64,000 bases of DNA, taken from contig NZ_FTOB01000002.1 of assembly GCF_900156625.1 (NCBI RefSeq), positions 676,275-740,274 of the forward strand. The letters are read 5' to 3'. The DNA is from Zobellia uliginosa (GTDB lineage Bacteria > Bacteroidota > Bacteroidia > Flavobacteriales > Flavobacteriaceae). Below, piece after piece: positions 19,193 through 29,304 of the stretch (position 1 is its first letter; the number at the start of each line of letters is the position of its first letter). The notes beneath the pieces are model-generated. The model had not been told where the DNA came from. It saw only the letters and a program-made list of their open reading frames with translations, and did not search any database. A program made the position numbers and the translations under genes.

Positions 19193-21466
19193 ATGAAGAA
19201 TATAAAGAGAAGAATCTGTTTTTTGACGCTTGTAGTCGGCTTTTCGACTTTTGTGCGTTCCCAAGAAACGATAGAAGCGGTGGAGCAGCTTCTATCCCAA
19301 ATGACCTTGGATGAAAAAATCGGCCAACTCAATCTATTGACTCCCGGAGGGGGCATTGCCACAGGTTCGGTAGTGAGCGAAAATGTAGAGGCTAAGATCA
19401 AGGCAGGACAGGTGGGGGGACTTTTTGGGGTTTCCGGGCCTGAAAAGGTAAGGCAGGCCCAAAAAATAGCCATTGAAAATTCACGGCTAAAGATTCCCTT
19501 ACTTATTGGTTCAGACATCATACATGGCTACAAAACGACCTTTCCCATACCCTTGGGAACGGCCGCTAGTTGGGATGTTGGGCTAATTCAAAAAATGGCG
19601 GAAACCGCAGCCAAGGAAGCTACGGCAGATGGGATCAACTGGAATTTCTCACCTATGGTAGATATAGCCCGAGATCCCCGTTGGGGGCGTATTGCCGAAG
19701 GGGCGGGTGAAGACCCGTATCTGGGGAGTGCCATTGCCAAGGCGATGATAAGGGGCTATCAGGGAAGCGATCTTTCAGCTCCTAATACGATGATGGCCAC
19801 GGTAAAACACTTGGCCCTGTACGGTGCGGCCGAAGCGGGGCGTGATTACAATACCGTAGACATGGGCAGGTTGAAAATGTACAACCAATACTTACCGGTT
19901 TATAAGGCGGCCGTAGATGCCGGGGTAGGTAGTGCCATGACTTCGTTCAACGATATCGATGGGGTTCCGGCTTCGGGCAACGAATGGTTGATTACCGAAC
20001 TTTTGCGGAACCAATGGGGCTTTAAGGGCTTTGTGGTTTCCGATTATACCTCGGTAAACGAGATGACCGCCCACGGACTGGGAGATTTACAGGCAGTATC
20101 CGCTTTAGCCTTAAATGCAGGGCTTGATATGGATATGGTTGGGGAAGGGTTTCTTACCACATTAAAGCAATCGGTGGCCGAGGGCAAGGTTACCGAAGCG
20201 GCAATCACCGGGGCATGCCGTAGAATATTGACCGCTAAATATAAATTGGGACTCTTTGACGACCCTTACCGCTATTCCGACGAGAGTAGACCGGCAAAAG
20301 ACATTCTTACGGAGGGGAACAGAAGTTTGGCCCGTGAGGCGGCAAAGCGCTCTTTCGTACTGCTGAAAAAACAAGGCGATATACTTCCACTGAAGAAGAA
20401 GTCCAAAATAGCATTGATAGGGCCTTTGGCCAACAATAAGAACAATATGTTGGGAACTTGGGCCCCTACAGGTGACCCACAGTTGTCCGTTCCTGTTTTA
20501 GAAGGTTTTAAGAATGTGGCCCCAAAAGCAAAAATAAGCTATGCCAAAGGCGCCAATATTACAGATGACCCCGATTTGGCCCAACGGGCCAATGTGTTCG
20601 GAACACGGGTAGAAATAGACGGGCACCCTTCGGCGGCCCTGTTGAAGGAAGCCTTGGATTTGGCAAAAGATGCCGATGTCGTTGTGGCCGTAGTAGGCGA
20701 GGCCAGTGAGTTTAGTGGAGAGGCGGCCAGTAGAACCGATATTTCCCTTCCAAAAAGCCAAAAGCGACTTTTAAAAGAATTGGCAAAGATCGGAAAGCCT
20801 TTGGTAATTGTCCTGATGAGCGGAAGACCCTTGACCATTGCCGAAGAACTGGAACTTCCTGCCAGTATACTTCAAGCATGGCACCCTGGTGTAGAAGCGG
20901 GCAATGCTATAGCCGATGTAGTTTTTGGGGATTATAATCCCTCAGGAAAGTTAACGGCGACCTGGCCCAGAAACGTAGGGCAAATTCCTGTATATCACAG
21001 TATGAAAAATACGGGCAGGCCCATAGAGGGAGATAATTTTCAAAAGTTTAAATCGAACTATCTCGATGTGGAGAATACGCCGCTCTTACCTTTTGGGTAT
21101 GGCCTGAGCTATACCGATTTCAGTTATTCGAATATCCAATTGAACGAAGATGAAATCGAACAGGGCGAATCGATTTCGGTTTCGGTTGAGGTAAGCAATA
21201 TTGGTGCATATGACGGGGAAGAAGTGGTACAGTTATATCTACGGGATGTTGTACGTACGATAACCCCGCCTATGCGCGAACTGAAGGGTTTCAAGAAAAT
21301 ATTCTTAAAAAAGGGGGAAACAAAAACGGTTGAATTGACCTTGCGGCCCGAAGACCTGAAGTTTTATAACGCTGCCTTGGAATTTGTTGCCGAGCCAGGG
21401 GAATTTGAAGTTTTTGTGGGGACCGACGCTACGGCAGATTTGAAAACATCCTTTAGATTAAAATAG
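19193..21466 (+). CDS. GH3 beta-glucosidase (BglX-like, candidate sophorohydrolase)
   Basis: 757 residues with a signal peptide ending near VRSQ. The domains are the GH3 N-terminal barrel (about 30-360), the GH3 C-terminal domain (about 390-625) and a fibronectin III-like domain (about 665-745, ending GEFEVFVGTD). The catalytic nucleophile is Asp284 in GFVVSDYTS, and KH/RG motifs such as RDPRWGRIAEGAGEDPYL are intact. It would hydrolyse the short beta-1,2-gluco-oligosaccharides made by the two upstream GH144 enzymes to glucose in the periplasm. A GH3 next to GH144 is a known pairing in beta-1,2-glucan loci. The exact linkage preference is inferred from context. Confidence 0.92.
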   Translation: MKNIKRRICFLTLVVGFSTFVRSQETIEAVEQLLSQMTLDEKIGQLNLLTPGGGIATGSVVSENVEAKIKAGQVGGLFGVSGPEKVRQAQKIAIENSRLKIPLLIGSDIIHGYKTTFPIPLGTAASWDVGLIQKMAETAAKEATADGINWNFSPMVDIARDPRWGRIAEGAGEDPYLGSAIAKAMIRGYQGSDLSAPNTMMATVKHLALYGAAEAGRDYNTVDMGRLKMYNQYLPVYKAAVDAGVGSAMTSFNDIDGVPASGNEWLITELLRNQWGFKGFVVSDYTSVNEMTAHGLGDLQAVSALALNAGLDMDMVGEGFLTTLKQSVAEGKVTEAAITGACRRILTAKYKLGLFDDPYRYSDESRPAKDILTEGNRSLAREAAKRSFVLLKKQGDILPLKKKSKIALIGPLANNKNNMLGTWAPTGDPQLSVPVLEGFKNVAPKAKISYAKGANITDDPDLAQRANVFGTRVEIDGHPSAALLKEALDLAKDADVVVAVVGEASEFSGEAASRTDISLPKSQKRLLKELAKIGKPLVIVLMSGRPLTIAEELELPASILQAWHPGVEAGNAIADVVFGDYNPSGKLTATWPRNVGQIPVYHSMKNTGRPIEGDNFQKFKSNYLDVENTPLLPFGYGLSYTDFSYSNIQLNEDEIEQGESISVSVEVSNIGAYDGEEVVQLYLRDVVRTITPPMRELKGFKKIFLKKGETKTVELTLRPEDLKFYNAALEFVAEPGEFEVFVGTDATADLKTSFRLK

Positions 21467-21482
21467 CCTCAATCGATTTACT

Positions 21483-23117
21483 ATGCTTTTACGATCCCTC
21501 TTCCTATATGTATTTTTTGCCTTTGCTTTTCTAGCTTGTAAAGAGAATCCTCCACTCGCGGAAGAGACGGTGCCAAAGACGAATATTCTGTTCATCATGG
21601 CCGACGACCATGCTATTCAAGCCATAAGTGCCTATAATCATCCGATTGCACAATTGGCCCCTACACCGAATATAGATCGGCTGGCCAAGAACGGCGCCCT
21701 TTTTACGCATAGTTATGTAACGAATTCCATTTGCGGTCCAAGTCGGGCCGTTATTCTTACGGGCAAGCACAGTCACCTGAATGGGTTTAGACAGAACGGA
21801 GACCATTTTGACGGTAACCAAACCACCTTGCCCAAAATACTCGGACAAGCAGGTTATCAGACTGCTTTGATTGGAAAATGGCATCTAGACAGCGCACCCC
21901 AAGGCTTCGATTACTCCAAGGTTCTCGTAGACCAAGGGAATTACTATAATCCTGATTTTGTTCAAAATGGGGATACTACAAGGGTGGAAGGCTATGCTAC
22001 CGACATCATAACCGAAGAAGCCTTGACCTGGTTGAAAGATCAACGGAAGGATGGTCTTCCCTTTTTTATGATGGTGCATCACAAGGCCCCACACCGCAAC
22101 TGGATGCCCGCCTTACGTCACGTGAATAAATATGACTCCGTACAGTTTCCCCTTCCCGACAGCTATTTTCCTTCCTTTAAAAAGCAAAAGGCGGCAGAAG
22201 CGCAATTACAGACCATTTATGATGATATGTACGAAGGGCATGATTTAAAGATGACCCAAGGATACGGCAGCACCGAATTGGCCCACAACCCATGGACAAC
22301 CGATTTTGAACGTATGACGCCCGAACAGCGCAAGGCTTGGGATAAGGCCTATTTGCCCAAAAACAATGCTTTTCATAAGGCAAAGCTGAAAGGAAAGGCC
22401 CTTGCCGAATGGAAGGGACAGCGCTACCTACAAGACTACATGGCTACCATTGCCGCAGTAGATGAAGGTGTGGGTGAGATTTTAGATTACCTAGAGGAAA
22501 GCGGACTCGATAAAAATACCTTGGTGGTTTACACTTCCGATCAGGGATTCTACCTGGGAGAGAACGGTTGGTTCGACAAGCGTTTTATGTATGAAACCTC
22601 CTTTGGTACACCTTTGTTGATGCAATTGTCAGGTACGATTCCCCCGGGGACCCAAATAGATGCCATGGTCCAAAACCTAGACTTTGCACAGACCTTTCTA
22701 GACTTTGCTGGGGTGACGGATAAAACTGAAGCCATGCAGGGGCAATCATTCAAAGGCTTACTCGATGGAAGTATGGATCCCGATGATTTTCGTGATGTTA
22801 TCTACTATCATTATTACGATTACCCTGCTTTTCATATGGTCAAGAAACACTATGGGGTTCGAACCAAACGGTATAAGCTCATGCATTTTTATGATGATAT
22901 AGACAGTTGGGAGTTTTACGACCTATACAAAGACCCTAAGGAGTTGAATAATCTCATCGATGACCGAACCTATACTTCCATTATCGATCAAATGCATCAT
23001 AAAATCGATAGCCTTCAAAAGGTATACAAGGTAAGCGAAAGGGAATTTCATAAAGCACCGAAAGAAGCCGTCGATAAGGCCTATAAACAATTCAAGCGGT
23101 TACGCGGTAAACCGTGA
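21483..23117 (+). CDS. FGly sulfatase-family lipoprotein at end of glucan locus
   Basis: 544 residues, lipobox Cys19 (AFLAC). It is an S1-type sulfatase of the alkaline phosphatase superfamily. The metal-binding N-terminus (ILFIMADDH), the formylglycine site Cys84 in ICGPSRA, GKWHLD with Lys/His, and the C-terminal YTSDQGFYLGENGW Asp/His motif are all present. It lies 16 nt after the GH3 gene and looks co-transcribed. Overall it resembles the N-acetylglucosamine-6-sulfatase-like or iduronate-sulfatase-like branches. In this locus it may remove sulfate or another charged ester from the glucan. No sulfatase-maturing enzyme is in the window. Confidence 0.9.
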   Translation: MLLRSLFLYVFFAFAFLACKENPPLAEETVPKTNILFIMADDHAIQAISAYNHPIAQLAPTPNIDRLAKNGALFTHSYVTNSICGPSRAVILTGKHSHLNGFRQNGDHFDGNQTTLPKILGQAGYQTALIGKWHLDSAPQGFDYSKVLVDQGNYYNPDFVQNGDTTRVEGYATDIITEEALTWLKDQRKDGLPFFMMVHHKAPHRNWMPALRHVNKYDSVQFPLPDSYFPSFKKQKAAEAQLQTIYDDMYEGHDLKMTQGYGSTELAHNPWTTDFERMTPEQRKAWDKAYLPKNNAFHKAKLKGKALAEWKGQRYLQDYMATIAAVDEGVGEILDYLEESGLDKNTLVVYTSDQGFYLGENGWFDKRFMYETSFGTPLLMQLSGTIPPGTQIDAMVQNLDFAQTFLDFAGVTDKTEAMQGQSFKGLLDGSMDPDDFRDVIYYHYYDYPAFHMVKKHYGVRTKRYKLMHFYDDIDSWEFYDLYKDPKELNNLIDDRTYTSIIDQMHHKIDSLQKVYKVSEREFHKAPKEAVDKAYKQFKRLRGKP

Positions 23118-23630
23118 AGCTTGGGTTTGTTATGGGTAGGGGGACTTCTTTTTTTTTTATAAGTTATCCTATTCATAAACATATAATTGAAAGAAAGTCC
23201 TGTTTTTTACGACAAAAGGTCGAAACCGACCTATTGTGAAGTGTTTTAGAATCGACCATTTTATTGCCTACCTTCTTTTTTCTGTTGCCACTGCAGTGTT
23301 TTTCCAACAAATTGAAAGGTCGATATACATAACTGCAAATACAGCAATTCATAATGATTCGGGAGTATTGGAACATATGGTTTCAGCAGTTAACGGCCAA
23401 GCAACTTCATCCCTTATTGTTACGGTCGATCGTATAACGGCTAGTTTTGATTACGCTAAGGTTTGGCTCCAAAATAACACTTCCCACATCTGGTATAATT
23501 CCGTTGGAGGTTCGCTTTGGCTCATTGGGCAGAGGCATTTACAACTAATTTAGGTTATTTTAGTAGTGCAGACGGTGGGCGAATTGTATTCGTACTCGGC
23601 TTTTCTTTTTAATATTTAAAAACACATCTT
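23118..23630. other. 513-nt region between sulfatase and Rieske/GltS operon
   Basis: A ten-base T run (23148-23157) follows the sulfatase gene by about 30 nt. It is preceded by a weak GAAG/CTTC pairing, which could be a poor terminator. AGGTCG-AAAC-CGACCT (23217-23232) is a 6-bp inverted repeat. An open frame of 105 codons with a GTG start lies at 23236-23553. Its product starts with a hydrophobic stretch and has no family I recognise. The region may hold a small gene, a decayed gene or only regulatory sequence. Confidence 0.35.
23236..23553 (+). CDS. Hypothetical small protein with N-terminal hydrophobic segment (doubtful)
   Basis: 105 codons with a GTG start and no clear ribosome binding site. 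The N-terminus (FIAYLLFSVATAVFFQQIE) could be one membrane helix, and the rest is unremarkable. The arrangement recalls a one-TM start followed by a soluble tail, but codon use is mixed. It may be a chance reading frame or a remnant. It is listed because no other gene explains this stretch. Confidence 0.2.
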   Translation: MKCFRIDHFIAYLLFSVATAVFFQQIERSIYITANTAIHNDSGVLEHMVSAVNGQATSSLIVTVDRITASFDYAKVWLQNNTSHIWYNSVGGSLWLIGQRHLQLI

Positions 23631-25244
23631 ATGAAAAAACCAATTGCAATTGCCCAAGTATCATCCTTAGAAAATAAGAAACCGGAACACGCACTGGTCA
23701 ACGGTTTGGATTTGGTTATTGTAAAGTTTGACGATGATATTTATGTATTGTACGGTAGATGTTTGCATAGGGGAGCTTTGATGTCAGACGGCCATGTAGA
23801 TGGCCATAATCTTATCTGTGGTGTTCACGGTTGGGATTATAGAGTAGATACCGGGGTCTCGGAATACAATAATGCTGAGGTTTTACATAAGTTTTCTACT
23901 AAAATAGAAGGCGACAGTCTTTTTGTAGATGAGGAAGAGATAGATGCTTATTTGATAGACAGTCCCCAACCCTTTAACAGGGAAGCCTATTTGGGCGCTT
24001 ACGCAGATACCCACCCCGAAGAAACGGAACCGTACACCGGCTATATAAAGGAATTGGCTACCAACGGATTGAAGAATCTAGGTCACCATGGTTTTTCCGC
24101 CTCTATGGGAGTGGATAGAAATACCTTGCCAAAATGGAGCGATATTCAATTTTTGCCGGCCCAATTGGCGAGCAGGCCTTTGCTAGACGAAGACGAGGTG
24201 GCAACAAAGGTGGTAATCGGACCTAAAGCAAAGAAGCCATTGACCTTAGATATTCCTTTGTTTGTCAGCGATATGAGTTTTGGTGCCTTATCACGTGAAG
24301 CTAAAATAGCTTTGTCAAAAGGAGCACAATTAGCGGGTACGGGTATTTGTTCGGGAGAAGGCGGAATGCTGCCTCAGGAACAGGAAAATAACAGCAAGTA
24401 TTTTTACGAACTGGCATCGGCCAAATTCGGATTTTCTTGGGATAAGCTAGACCATGTACAAGCCTTTCATTTTAAAGGCGGACAAGGTGCTAAAACAGGT
24501 ACGGGCGGTCATTTGCCGGGAGCTAAGGTTAGTAAGGAAATTGCTGAAGTTCGAGGGTTGAAAGAAGGCGAGACGGCAATCTCACCGGCTACTTTCCCCA
24601 ATTTTCACGGGGTGGAAGATTTTAAAGCCTTTGCGGCCCAAGTTAGGGAACGCACAGGGGGTATTCCAATAGGATTCAAAATTGCGGCCAGTCATATCGA
24701 AAAAGACATTCAGTTTGCCCTAGATGTGGGGGTAGATTATATCATTTTAGATGGTAGAGGGGGAGGTACCGGTTCTGCGCCTACCATTTTAAGGGATAAT
24801 ATCAACATACCCACTATACCTGCTTTGGCAAGGGCAAGAAAATATCTGGACAAAGTCGGTGCAACCGACATAACTTTAGTAATTACCGGAGGCTTGCGAA
24901 TTGCAGAAGATTTTGCAAAGGCCTTGATGTTGGGGGCGGATGCCATTGCGGTTTCCAACTCGGCTTTGCAGGCTATCGGTTGTTTGGGCATGCGGGCCTG
25001 TGGAAGCAACAACTGTCCGGTAGGAATCGCTACACAAAAAGAATCGCTGCGCAGTAGGTTGATAATTGAGTCGTCGGCAAAACAATTACACAACTATTTC
25101 GATGCAACAAATAACTTGATAAAAGTGGTTGCTAGGGCTTGTGGTCACGATGATGTTTCAAAATTCAATTTTGATGACCTCGCTACTTACAATTATGATA
25201 TGCATAAACTAACTGGAATTAATTATGCCGGTGTGAACGCCTAA
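23631..25244 (+). CDS. Rieske [2Fe-2S] / glutamate synthase-like FMN domain fusion
   Basis: 537 residues with no signal peptide, so cytosolic. Residues about 5-105 form a Rieske domain with both ligand pairs (C-x-H in RCLHRGA, C-x-x-H in CGVHGWDY). Residues about 170-515 are the FMN-binding central domain of glutamate synthase (LFVSDMSFGALSREAK, KGGQGAKTGTGGHLPG, ILDGRGGGTGSAP). A 3Fe-4S-type cysteine set C-x5-C-x4-C follows (CLGMRACGSNNCPVG). The glutaminase domain and a GltD-type reductase are absent, so it is not a full glutamate synthase. The likely role is an oxidoreductase with a built-in electron-entry domain; its substrate is unknown. It starts a tight operon with the next three genes. 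Confidence 0.88.
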   Translation: MKKPIAIAQVSSLENKKPEHALVNGLDLVIVKFDDDIYVLYGRCLHRGALMSDGHVDGHNLICGVHGWDYRVDTGVSEYNNAEVLHKFSTKIEGDSLFVDEEEIDAYLIDSPQPFNREAYLGAYADTHPEETEPYTGYIKELATNGLKNLGHHGFSASMGVDRNTLPKWSDIQFLPAQLASRPLLDEDEVATKVVIGPKAKKPLTLDIPLFVSDMSFGALSREAKIALSKGAQLAGTGICSGEGGMLPQEQENNSKYFYELASAKFGFSWDKLDHVQAFHFKGGQGAKTGTGGHLPGAKVSKEIAEVRGLKEGETAISPATFPNFHGVEDFKAFAAQVRERTGGIPIGFKIAASHIEKDIQFALDVGVDYIILDGRGGGTGSAPTILRDNINIPTIPALARARKYLDKVGATDITLVITGGLRIAEDFAKALMLGADAIAVSNSALQAIGCLGMRACGSNNCPVGIATQKESLRSRLIIESSAKQLHNYFDATNNLIKVVARACGHDDVSKFNFDDLATYNYDMHKLTGINYAGVNA

Positions 25245-25255
25245 AAAAATATACT

Positions 25256-25990
25256 ATGGAAAAAATGATGTATTTAGCAGCACAATATTTAGCTGCGGCT
25301 GGAATAAGTTTTGTAGGGAAGAAAGCAGATGATAGCCATACGAATCTTGGGTGGTCAATTGATAAGCAATGTTTGGAAACACACCCGTTATCAACAGACG
25401 GAGATGTTCTTGCCTTAAACTATAATACCTTTTCTTTAGCGTGGAATTCCCCTAAGAACAATGCTTCTTTTGCCTTGGATGGAAAAACCCATGGGCAGGT
25501 ATTGGGGTGGCTAACGAATTCGGCCGATGCATTTTTGGGTAAGAAGTATACCTATGATTTTCATTACGACCTGCCGTATTCAATTGATGATTCTTTCACC
25601 TTTAAATTCCATGCCTCCAAATTAAAAGAGCTTGCTGGTTTAAGGACTTTGGCGCAATCGAGTTTAGAAAAGACCCTTGCGGAAAATGATTTGGTATCGG
25701 ACATCCGTATTTGGCCCCATCACTTTGATTCAGGCGCTTATGTTGGTATGGGCGATGATTTGGCCCTGGGCTTTGGTTTGGCCGTTCCCGATTCGATGGT
25801 CACTGAACACTATTTTTATATCAGCGGATACCAAGGTCATGATGGCATAGAAACATCAAATTTTGGTTCACTTTCTATGGGTGAATGGAAGAACGAAGGG
25901 TTTAAAGGAGCGGTTTTACCGGCTGTAAACATTAACGAAACTCAAGTCGTACAGTTTTTTACGGAAGCTATAAACACCTATAAAAAGTAA
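25256..25990 (+). CDS. DUF5996-like protein
   Basis: 244 residues, cytosolic by appearance, 11 nt after the Rieske/FMN gene. The block IWPHHFDSGAYVGMGDDLALGFGLAVPD followed by YFYISGYQG resembles the core of DUF5996 proteins, which carry a W-P-H-H-F-D motif. The two adjacent His residues and the Asp could form a metal or catalytic site. The function is unknown. Its close coupling to the Rieske/FMN protein and the YjeF_N protein suggests all three handle one metabolite or cofactor. Confidence 0.6.
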   Translation: MEKMMYLAAQYLAAAGISFVGKKADDSHTNLGWSIDKQCLETHPLSTDGDVLALNYNTFSLAWNSPKNNASFALDGKTHGQVLGWLTNSADAFLGKKYTYDFHYDLPYSIDDSFTFKFHASKLKELAGLRTLAQSSLEKTLAENDLVSDIRIWPHHFDSGAYVGMGDDLALGFGLAVPDSMVTEHYFYISGYQGHDGIETSNFGSLSMGEWKNEGFKGAVLPAVNINETQVVQFFTEAINTYKK

Positions 25991-25992
25991 AT

Positions 25993-26646
25993 ATGCAGGT
26001 ATCAAGTCTTTCCCTGGAAGCCTTTAAGGATATGGATTATTGGGCAGTTGAAAAATATAAGCTGTCCATTGAATTGATGATGGAAAATGCCGGACTTCAA
26101 TTAGCTAGATTAGTCGCCAAGAAGGCAACCAAGAACTCAGTCGTCACTATTGGTGTGGGGAATGGAAACAATGGTGGTGGCGGATTGGTAGCAGCCCGTC
26201 GACTGGCTGCTTGGGGGGTTAAGGTATATTTAGATGTGGTAGTGCCTATTACCAAAGAGCTGCCAAAAGCCCAATTGGAACGAGCCTTGTTATTCGGTGC
26301 TATAAAAGGCATACCGGAAACAACGGATATTTGGGTTGATGCCTATTTAGGGTTTTCGCAACGCTTGCCCTTGTCAGATGCCTTTGTCAAAAGTATTGGG
26401 CTGGCCAACACATCATCGGCATTTAGAATAGCATTGGATATTCCCATAGGTATTTCCAAAGATGGGGAGTTGTCAGGGTTCAAGGCAGACCAGGTAATGA
26501 CCTTGGCGGCGCCTAAAACGATATTGGAAGAATTGCCAAATCGAATAGAAGTGTTTGTGGCCGATTTGGGGATTCCTAAGGCTGTTTATCGGCATTTTGA
26601 CGTAGAGATGCCTGATTTTTCAAAGAATCAACTAATCGCTTTATAA
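25993..26646 (+). CDS. YjeF N-terminal domain protein (NAD(P)HX epimerase-like)
   Basis: 217 residues, 2 nt after the previous stop. It has the YjeF_N Rossmann-like fold: an N-terminal helix with MMENAGLQLARLV, then the nucleotide loop GNGNNGGGGLVAARRLA near residue 52, and D-I-P-I-G-I near 150. In family members the epimerase interconverts R- and S-NADHX, damaged nicotinamide cofactors. Here the usual NnrD dehydratase partner domain is missing, and the motif is altered from the standard G-x-G-N-N-G-G-D-G by replacement of Asp with Gly. So it may be a divergent, non-NADHX member. It is embedded in the oxidoreductase operon. Confidence 0.72.
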   Translation: MQVSSLSLEAFKDMDYWAVEKYKLSIELMMENAGLQLARLVAKKATKNSVVTIGVGNGNNGGGGLVAARRLAAWGVKVYLDVVVPITKELPKAQLERALLFGAIKGIPETTDIWVDAYLGFSQRLPLSDAFVKSIGLANTSSAFRIALDIPIGISKDGELSGFKADQVMTLAAPKTILEELPNRIEVFVADLGIPKAVYRHFDVEMPDFSKNQLIAL

Positions 26647-26652
26647 TATGAT

Positions 26653-27686
<1,034 letters not shown>

Positions 27687-27848
27687 CTAGGTTTCAATTA
27701 TCCATTACAATGCAGATATCCCTAGTTCTATCTATATTTCAATATATTTAAGGGGAAGTAGTCGCGCCTATGTTTTTAGAAAGCTATGGGAAACATAATC
27801 GGTCTTGGGTTCTCGATCTATGATTACGGAGAAATAAATATAGAGATA

Positions 27849-29294
27849 ATGAAAAACGGAATAATGACCCTAGTAGCCCTTTGTCTATGTGTTATAGGCT
27901 GTAAAGAGACAAAAACGGCAGGTGAAGTACCGGAGGCTAAGGGTGAAACGAAACCTAAAAATGTAGTTTTTATTTTAGTCGATGATTTGGGGTGGAAAGA
28001 TTTAGCTTGCTATGGTAGTTCCTTTTATGAGACACCTAATATTGATAAGTTGGCGGCTCAAAGTAATCGGTTTACCAATGCCTATAGCCCCAATCCTGTT
28101 TGTTCGCCCACTAGAGCGGCACTAATGACGGGTAAATATCCCACTAGGGTTGGGATAACGGACTGGATTCCCGGTTATGAAAATAAAAACACCCTACTAC
28201 AAGGTCCTGAAGATTTATTTGAATTGCCTTTGGAGGAAGTTACTTTTGCGGAGGTCCTAAAGGAAGCGGATTATAAAACGTTTTTTGCAGGTAAGTGGCA
28301 CTTGGGCGACACCGGTTTTTTTCCGGAAGACCAAGGATTTGATATAAACAAGGGCGGTCATCATAAGGGACAGCCGCCAGGAGGCTATTATTCGCCCTAT
28401 AAAAACCCGAAACTTTCAGATGGCCCGGAAGGCGAATATTTAACCGACAGGCTTACTGATGAATCTATGGCATTTTTAGAGGAGAATAAAGACCGTCCGT
28501 TTTTACTATATCTATCTTATTACACCGTTCATACGCCAATTCAGGCCTCAAAAAAACACATAGCCAAATTCGAGGCAAAGAAGCTGGCCTTAAAGGATAG
28601 TGTGGCATTGTTTAAAAAAGAAGGAATGGGGCAAACGGTAATCAACCAATACAATTCAGCCTATGCTTCTATGGTATATGCGCTAGATGAGAATGTAGGT
28701 AGGCTTCTGGAAAAAATGGAAGCTTTGGGTGTAATGGATAACACTTTGGTGATTTTTACTTCTGATAATGGAGGGCTGACCACGCTTATGGCCAATCGAA
28801 AGGCGCCAACCAGTGTTAGGCCATTAAGGGCGGGTAAGGGTTGGGCTTATGAAGGAGGTATCAGGATTCCGCTATTGATTAAGAGACCGGGACAAAGGAA
28901 GGGAAATAAAATTGAGGCTCCCGTTATTAGTATGGACATGTTCCCTACCATTTTAAGTGAACTTGATTTACCGCTTCGGCCAGATTTACATCAAGATGGG
29001 CGTAGTCTTACCCCCTTATTGAATGGAGATAAAAATGTGGCCCATGAGAGTTTGTTTTGGGATTATCCGCATTATCACGGTAGTGGATGGACCCCAGGGC
29101 AAGCCGTTAGAAAAGGGGATTGGAAACTCATCTATTTTTATGAGGATGACCTCTATGAATTGTATAATTTGAAGGACGATATTTCAGAGGAACATAATGT
29201 GGCGCAAACCCGACCTGATAAATTAGAAGAGTTGAAAGAAGAGTTAAAGTATTATAATGAAAAACTAGAGGCACCTAGGCCTACACGAAAATAA
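27849..29294 (+). CDS. Arylsulfatase A-like lipoprotein sulfatase
   Basis: 481 residues from the ATG at 27849, preferred over an earlier in-frame start because it opens a lipoprotein signal ending at Cys18 (CVIGC). The sulfatase S1 signature is complete: metal-binding VDDLGW, formylglycine Cys85 in VCSPTRAALMTGKYPTR, GKWHLG, and FTSDNGG. The length and the KAPTSVRPLRAGKGWAYEGGIRIPLL segment fit the arylsulfatase A/S1_16-like branch. It would release sulfate from a sulfated sugar at the cell envelope. It stands alone, convergent with SCO1, so the substrate cannot be inferred from neighbours. Confidence 0.92.
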   Translation: MKNGIMTLVALCLCVIGCKETKTAGEVPEAKGETKPKNVVFILVDDLGWKDLACYGSSFYETPNIDKLAAQSNRFTNAYSPNPVCSPTRAALMTGKYPTRVGITDWIPGYENKNTLLQGPEDLFELPLEEVTFAEVLKEADYKTFFAGKWHLGDTGFFPEDQGFDINKGGHHKGQPPGGYYSPYKNPKLSDGPEGEYLTDRLTDESMAFLEENKDRPFLLYLSYYTVHTPIQASKKHIAKFEAKKLALKDSVALFKKEGMGQTVINQYNSAYASMVYALDENVGRLLEKMEALGVMDNTLVIFTSDNGGLTTLMANRKAPTSVRPLRAGKGWAYEGGIRIPLLIKRPGQRKGNKIEAPVISMDMFPTILSELDLPLRPDLHQDGRSLTPLLNGDKNVAHESLFWDYPHYHGSGWTPGQAVRKGDWKLIYFYEDDLYELYNLKDDISEEHNVAQTRPDKLEELKEELKYYNEKLEAPRPTRK

Positions 29295-29304
29295 GGGGAT
29301 GGCC

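Noticed and set aside
23631-25244. Full glutamate synthase large subunit
   Set aside because: The glutaminase amidotransferase domain is missing, it carries a Rieske domain instead, and no small subunit is near.
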